A stretch of 64,000 nt of DNA from Pontederia crassipes (lineage: Eukaryota; Streptophyta; Magnoliopsida; Commelinales; Pontederiaceae): contig CM060195.1 of NCBI GenBank assembly GCA_030549335.1, forward strand, positions 43,406,991 to 43,470,990, given 5' to 3'. Positions 58,861 through 64,000 of this stretch are shown one piece after another (position 1 is the first letter of the stretch; the number at the start of each line of letters is the position of its first letter). The position numbers and the translations under genes are program-made. Below the pieces are notes generated by a model, which searched no databases, had not been told where the DNA came from, and was given only the letters and a program-made list of their open reading frames with translations.

Positions 58861-60110
58861 CTCTTGGATAAGTACTAATTACAGATCCTTTTAGAAGGCG
58901 CCGTTCAAGTTTGCGCAGATGTGAGGGTTGTATTTTCCTTTGGAGAGTTACCTAAGCTCCTTTGATTCCTGCCATTAGCTCCTTTTATGCACAAAAGAAT
59001 GTTTCCGAAGGTGTTCGGATTTCGATCCTAGATTTTTATTTCAAATGCTTGGAGATTAGTCGGAAAGTGTTTCAGAATTACGCCAAGTTGTTTGGAGTAT
59101 AGATAGGAAGGACAGTTGCTATACCAAGCTAACAAGTAAAGAGAAAAGGTCCCTTTTTGTTTGTTACAATTTGTGGTGATGCGACTAACAGTCTAACAGC
59201 AATGGGTGGTGCTCTGATTAAACCATGGCTAGGACCAGGAGCTTCACATGAGCTCCTTTCCTTGTGGAACCTTTCCATGTGTAACGTCAGCCTCCTGCTG
59301 CACAAGAACCTACAGCTCCCGCATCAGACAACTCGCATAGCGTACTAGCCAGGTGGAAAGAGACGGAGATCTCCATTGGACATAGCTCATCTGCATCTTC
59401 CCACTTTGTTGGTTTTTCAGGAAACATGGGAATGGCATATTCCCCATGCATCATCGGAGGCAACATCCCCAATTTCATCAACAAAAGCTACGTACTTATC
59501 AGCAGGAGTTCGGGTTGGACCCTAGTCGCTGTTGGTTTCAGGAAACATGGGAATGGCATATTACCCATGCATCAAATGACCTTAACTCGATATTGAACTC
59601 GATGGTGGATCAATTAGACCATCGACACCTCTTTTATGTTGAACAAAATTGCAGAAAAAAAACCCACCATTAATACCTCCGTGTGCACATGCAACAATGA
59701 TACGCAAGCTTCAGTTCCAAAAAAGAGAGAACAAAACGAAGAAAAGAAAAGTCCTACTTCCTATATTAATTACAAGAACATTCAAAATGGGATCTGAAAT
59801 TGAGTTACTGGTTCGTAATAAATGCAACCTATCAACCGTCAGCTACCAACAGGAAAACTTAAAGCAATTACCAAGTAGAGATGGCAGCAGCTCATCAAAT
59901 TAATGTTCATCACTATCTCCTATGAGAGTCTCAATAATACAACCAAACGAATTAAGTGGGATACTAATGAAGCATCAAAGAATTATTTGTGTAATTAATC
60001 TGCCTGTTCTTTCTTGCTACATAATCTGTGCCCATGTTGGGAGAGGTGAAATGCGTTTCGAGCTTCAACAATATTACAAATATCAGAGCTAGAATTCAGG
60101 TACGCGGAAA
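58861..60110. other. Intergenic and 3' flank of the helicase gene
   Basis: No gene was recognised. A 37-bp direct repeat with one mismatch lies at 59417-59453 and 59538-59574, 121 bp apart. The last few hundred bases next to 60111 may be the helicase 3' untranslated region. Confidence 0.4.
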
Positions 60111-63100
60111 CTATTTTGCCCGTAGACCTGGAACGTTGTTGAGTCCCATCTTTCGGAGCACAACAGTGGATATGGCTGGAGGGTTATCCAGTCCCATGCT
60201 TCTACTGAACTCATTTGCCAGAGAAACGAGCTGATATTTGTCCCGGCCAACATGTTTGTTGGAATTATAATACCCAAGCCATGCTTGATATGCTGATTCT
60301 TTGTTCTTCAGCTCGACATGCGCAAGTGCACGTTGCACCTATACATCAGATTCAGGCAATTTATTGAACAAACCATATGATAAAGTATTAGAGCTACACG
60401 AATCAAAGGGAATGTCTTCCCATCTACTCCTACCCAGTCATCCAACACCCAAGAGAAGCCTAGTGGTAATAGGGTAAGGCCTTTATTTAGTACAAAATCG
60501 TATTAATAGAGACTTTGCTTGGCAAATCAAATGGAAAGGTTATGCATAAAGTTGCTTGCATACATTTTTCAAGTTGACATTGTTTATGCAAGTAGAAGTC
60601 GTAAAATACTTTGGATCAGAGAACAAGAATGTTATTTGACAAGTCAAACCACATGCAAGAAATTAAATATATGAACCTTATGCATCAGGGCCAATATATT
60701 TGAAGAGAGAAGAGAATCAGTTTTTGTGGAAGCAGCAATACAAGTTTAAAGGCATCTAGGTAGCATTTAATAATATGCAGCACTAGTCCTTCGAGAAAAG
60801 ATATCGAAACAGAAATGACAGATGAAGAATGAAATCAGAAAAGCTGCTTACTTTCTTTGTGATATCAGGGTCAACTTGTATTGACGGAGCCTTTGTTATT
60901 GGCAAGTCCTTGATGCTACCTAGAAAGGAATCTTCCCATGGTGCCAACATCAATATCCCCATTCCTTCCTTGCCTTTCCGACCAGTTCTACCAAGTCGAT
61001 GTATATATTGCTCTCTATCAGCAGGCACACCCAGCTGCAATAAAAAAAAAAACTTTTTATCTGTACCACAAGAGTTGGATAATTTCTCCTCAAAAGAAGA
61101 GTTGGATAATTTCATTGACACCACTGGTCCAACTTCACAATTTCAGTTCCTTTACTAGCTTTTGTGCAAGACATGTGTTGCTATAAAAGCAGAGAAAAAA
61201 ATAATAAAAAAACAGCTGAGAGATGACTCCCCTTTTATAGAATCAGTGAAGAAGTAGCTTTCACCTAGTAGAAACATAAAGAATGTTCATTGAAGTATAT
61301 ATTATATGCTAAAAAAATCAAAATATACATGAAAAATAGGGAAAGAAAGGAAATGAAGAAAGTAAAAGGAAAGATATTAAGAGAAAAAATAAAATAGAAG
61401 AAAACTGAAAAAAGGAACATTGATGGTAAAAAAGTAAGCTCAAACTATTATTTATCAAGAATATATTTGTAAGATTAAATTTAAAATTCAATGACAAACT
61501 GATTATTGTTAGTATATTTTACATTGTTTTATTTTTTATTCATAATTCTATCTATCAAATTACTATAAAAAAACAATTTACGAAAAATGGGTTCAACCAG
61601 TTAAAATATTGACAAACCAGTCCAAGCGTGACAATTGGCACTCCAGTTTGATGAATTTTAAAAATTTGCTAAGTGCCCTTAAGGTAAAAAAGTTATTGCA
61701 TGTCACATAGAAGTATATAGAGTATCATGCATAAGTTCTGATTTTAGTTCAAGAATTATGCGCTGAAATTATCATCCTTGTGACGTTGTAAGAAGAGAAA
61801 AAATTGATATCATGTGCATCGAATAGTCCTGAAGATGAAAAGTAGCTGAATTATGAATAAAATAAACTCTACCTGTATAACAAGTGTGACATTCGGGTAG
61901 TCAACTCCTCGTGCAGATACATCTGAGCTGACAAGAATAAGGCCTTTTGACTCCTTAAACTCTTTTGAGACCCTGGTCCTATAACTCTGTGGCTTTCTAG
62001 AATGGATCTCACGAACATTTAACTTTAATTCAGAAAGAAGCTCAGCTACAAATCTTGTTACCATGGCAGTAGTGCAAAACACTATGACCTGTGTTTTGTA
62101 GTCAAGATTAAAGTCAGACCAAGGATTTGAAGGAAAAAGATAAAAAATATGTTAAGCCACATGAACTTTGCAAATCATGCACCTTATAGTCCACATTGTC
62201 GCAAATGTGGTCAGACAACATTTTGTAGAGTAATGAAAATTGTTTCTCCAATGGGGCCACCAGATGCATTTGTTTAACCTAGATAACGTGTACAATAACA
62301 ATGTTAGCAAAAGTAGATACAAATGCTAACATGATCATGTGCCATATAAAACAGTAATACCTGGGAGTTGGTCTCCTCAGCCCCTTCTTCAACAGTATTA
62401 ATAAATTCAAGGTCCCTTTTCATAGCGATATAACATATTTCACGAACCTGATGTGTTTAAGAAGGAACAAAAATAATGAGAAGAAAAAGCTGAGAGCATA
62501 AAGCATGTAGTCTGCTGGGATACCTCATCAGGAACTGTAGCAGAAAAGAGAAGTGTTTGGCGCTGTTTCGGTACAGCTGCAACAATTTTCTCAATATCCG
62601 TGCGGAAACCCATATCTAACAGACGGTCAGCTTCATCAAGGACAAGAAATTTCACACCCATTAGGCGTGTGGCAAATCCTGGTGTATTCTCAATATGATC
62701 CCTAAGCCTTCCAGGCGTGGCTACCAGTATCTGTTAATTTTGATATATTTTTAGTCCAAAGCATGAAAATCTACTAATGACATGATTACCCTCCTACTGA
62801 AGTAACTTTAACACACCTGGCAAGGGTTGGTCTGAAGCCTCTTTTGTTCAAGCGCCAATCGAGTTCCGCCCATTATAACTTGTACACCAAGTGAGGAGTG
62901 ATATTTTACAAGCTGATTGGCCTCGGCAGCAGCTTGATCTGCAAGTTCACGGGTTGGACATACAACAAGAACATTGATTGGTGGCCTTTTGTTATCACGA
63001 TCTACAGGAGGTAACTTGGAAACAACTTCAATAGCTGGAAGCTGGTAACAAACCGTTTAATCAGAGACACCATCAATTTAAAAAAATTTAAGTTATACCA

Positions 63101-63197
63101 TTCCAATTCTACTTTTGAGTCAAATGATTTGAGATACTAACCAAAAATGCCACAGTTTTGCCAGTCCCAGTCTTCGCTTTTGCAAGAACATCTTTAC
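60111..63197 (-). CDS. DEAD-box RNA helicase, MSS116-like (RH25/26/31 group), 5' end missing
   Basis: Eight exons are visible: 63142-63197, 62817-63041, 62524-62730, 62361-62447, 62183-62278, 61873-62088, 60852-61034 and 60111-60338. They give 431 codons plus stop. All junctions are GT-AG and all but the first fall between codons. Motifs in order are I AKTGTGKT, Ia PTRELA, Ib [33 protein letters not shown] and [10 protein letters not shown]. All are intact, so the ATPase/helicase core is functional by inspection. The C-terminus [14 protein letters not shown]...NVPGLRAK is typical of the plant RH25/26/31 group, whose members include organellar and stress-linked helicases that unwind RNA. The Q motif and N-terminus, including any targeting peptide, must lie in exons beyond 64000. 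The intron starting at 63198 is at least 800 bp and holds transposon sequence. Confidence 0.95.
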
Positions 63198-63440
63198 CTG
63201 AAAATAAAAAACAATTATAAGTCATATCCGCGTAAAAAAAATATATAGCAACTTATCATAACCAAGAGATACTGCTTCGCCACTGCTCGTTGAAGATTGC
63301 AGTCCCTTCACAAACCAATATTATCTTGATTTCAACAGTTTTCCATCTTCATTCTCATGTTTCTTTGTTCTCTTAAGTTTTTTGCACTGAGTTTTCATTT
63401 TTGTCCTTGGTGAATTCACAGAATTACTTTTTTTAGAGCA

Positions 63441-63518
63441 AGAATTACATTATTATACAATTCTGTTATGTTTATTTTTTTTAAAGCGAGAATTACATTA
63501 TTATACAATTCTGTTATG
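63441..63518. repeat. 48-bp tandem duplication in helicase intron
   Basis: The 30 bp at 63441-63470 recur exactly at 63489-63518. They are separated by T-rich sequence that is itself similar to the preceding bases. Confidence 0.9.
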
Positions 63519-63634
63519 GTGTTGCATATAAATTCTTTATTGTTAATTGGTTTTGTTATCAATTGCATTGAACCTAGCCATCATTTGTCCACCAAAATTA
63601 GCGATCACTAGCATATTCACCCTTGCCTAAGCAG

Positions 63635-64000
63635 TAACTTCGCTCGTCTCCGGCAGCCCCTGCCGGCGGCGCCACCAGCCGTCTCCGACATCCCCTGTCA
63701 GAGGCGCGACCACTCCGTTTCCGACATCCCCTGTCGGCGGCGCCAGACCTCCCTTGTTTCCTCGCTATCGTCCAATCGCCCAGGATGCGGCCCCGGCTGC
63801 AGCAACTGAATAATGGCTGGACGGCCATCTCTCGGTCACGATCATCACGCCGGCCAGCCACCCATTGCTTCCGATGCCTGGGTGAAGGACATTACGCCTG
63901 CTCGTGCTCTGCTCCTGTCCGCTGCCTCGAATGCAAGAAGGAAGGCCATCTGAGGGCCCTCTGCCCTCAAGTTCACCGGAGGCGACCTGTCACGACGGCA
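63635..64000 (+). mobile_element. Gag-like double zinc-knuckle fragment of a retroelement, cut by window end
   Basis: The plus-strand frame is open from about 63635 to the window edge, with its first ATG at 63785. It encodes a Pro/Arg-rich repeat region (RLRHPLS, RFRHPLS) and then two CCHC knuckles, CFRCLGEGHYACSC and CLECKKEGHLRALC. Paired knuckles of this kind are typical of plant LINE ORF1 or gag proteins. It is GC-rich against AT-rich flanks and lies antisense in, or upstream of, the helicase intron. Its extent and class cannot be judged from the part visible. Confidence 0.65.

Noticed and set aside
12497..63197. Functional stress-response gene cluster (ABA receptor plus RH25/26/31-type helicase)
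   Set aside because: The genes are some 45 kb apart, separated by unrelated genes and transposons, and no shared regulatory feature was seen.
1..64000. CRISPR arrays, phage, toxin-antitoxin or other prokaryotic systems
   Set aside because: Gene structure with spliceosomal introns and plant retroelements shows a plant nuclear genome. None of the repeat arrays has regular unique spacers.

Overview
This is nuclear DNA from a flowering plant. Genes with GT-AG introns sit far apart in very AT-rich sequence full of retrotransposons, SINEs and foldback DNA elements. Several copies of the Au SINE family and the N-terminal form of the ABA receptor make a monocot the more likely source, but the species cannot be fixed from the sequence.

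Four conserved protein genes are supported, all on the minus strand. They are a PYR/PYL/RCAR abscisic-acid receptor (12497-14990, three exons, 213 aa), a CDC123 translation-initiation assembly factor (28324-29433, one exon, 369 aa), an RNF113/Cwc24-type CCCH plus RING protein (38535-41814, two exons, 336 aa), and the C-terminal eight exons of an MSS116-like DEAD-box RNA helicase of the RH25/26/31 group (60111-63197; its 5' exons lie beyond the window). They do not form an operon-like unit. The ABA receptor and the helicase both belong to families linked to stress responses, but their co-occurrence is probably chance.

The rest is mostly mobile DNA. From left to right: a Mutator-type foldback element with a perfect 9-bp target duplication (8333-8827); a long terminal-inverted-repeat element (16428-19869) that appears to hold a nested LTR; a partial copy of the RNF113 locus with a dead exon 2 (22260-23690); a solo LTR with a perfect 5-bp target duplication (23863-26127); a LINE 3' fragment (26730-27551); a second foldback element just upstream of CDC123 (29618-30341); a degenerate LTR element (31071-34738); a dead LINE (34980-37760); a gag-protease mini-Gypsy element that has lost reverse transcriptase and integrase (42115-44382); a MITE-like element (46631-47700); a nearly complete LINE (49055-55375); a LINE fragment split by a MITE (57870-58860); and a LINE-type zinc-knuckle gag fragment at the right edge (63635-64000). 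Seven Au SINE copies are scattered through the window, three of them in the single intron of the RNF113-like gene.

No prokaryotic defence system, CRISPR array, rRNA or ordinary tRNA gene was seen. I found no clearly undescribed biological system. The most informative novelties are the dated duplication history of the RNF113 locus, the pol-less LTR element, and the stop-start (ATGA) overlap between the two ORFs of the full-length LINE.
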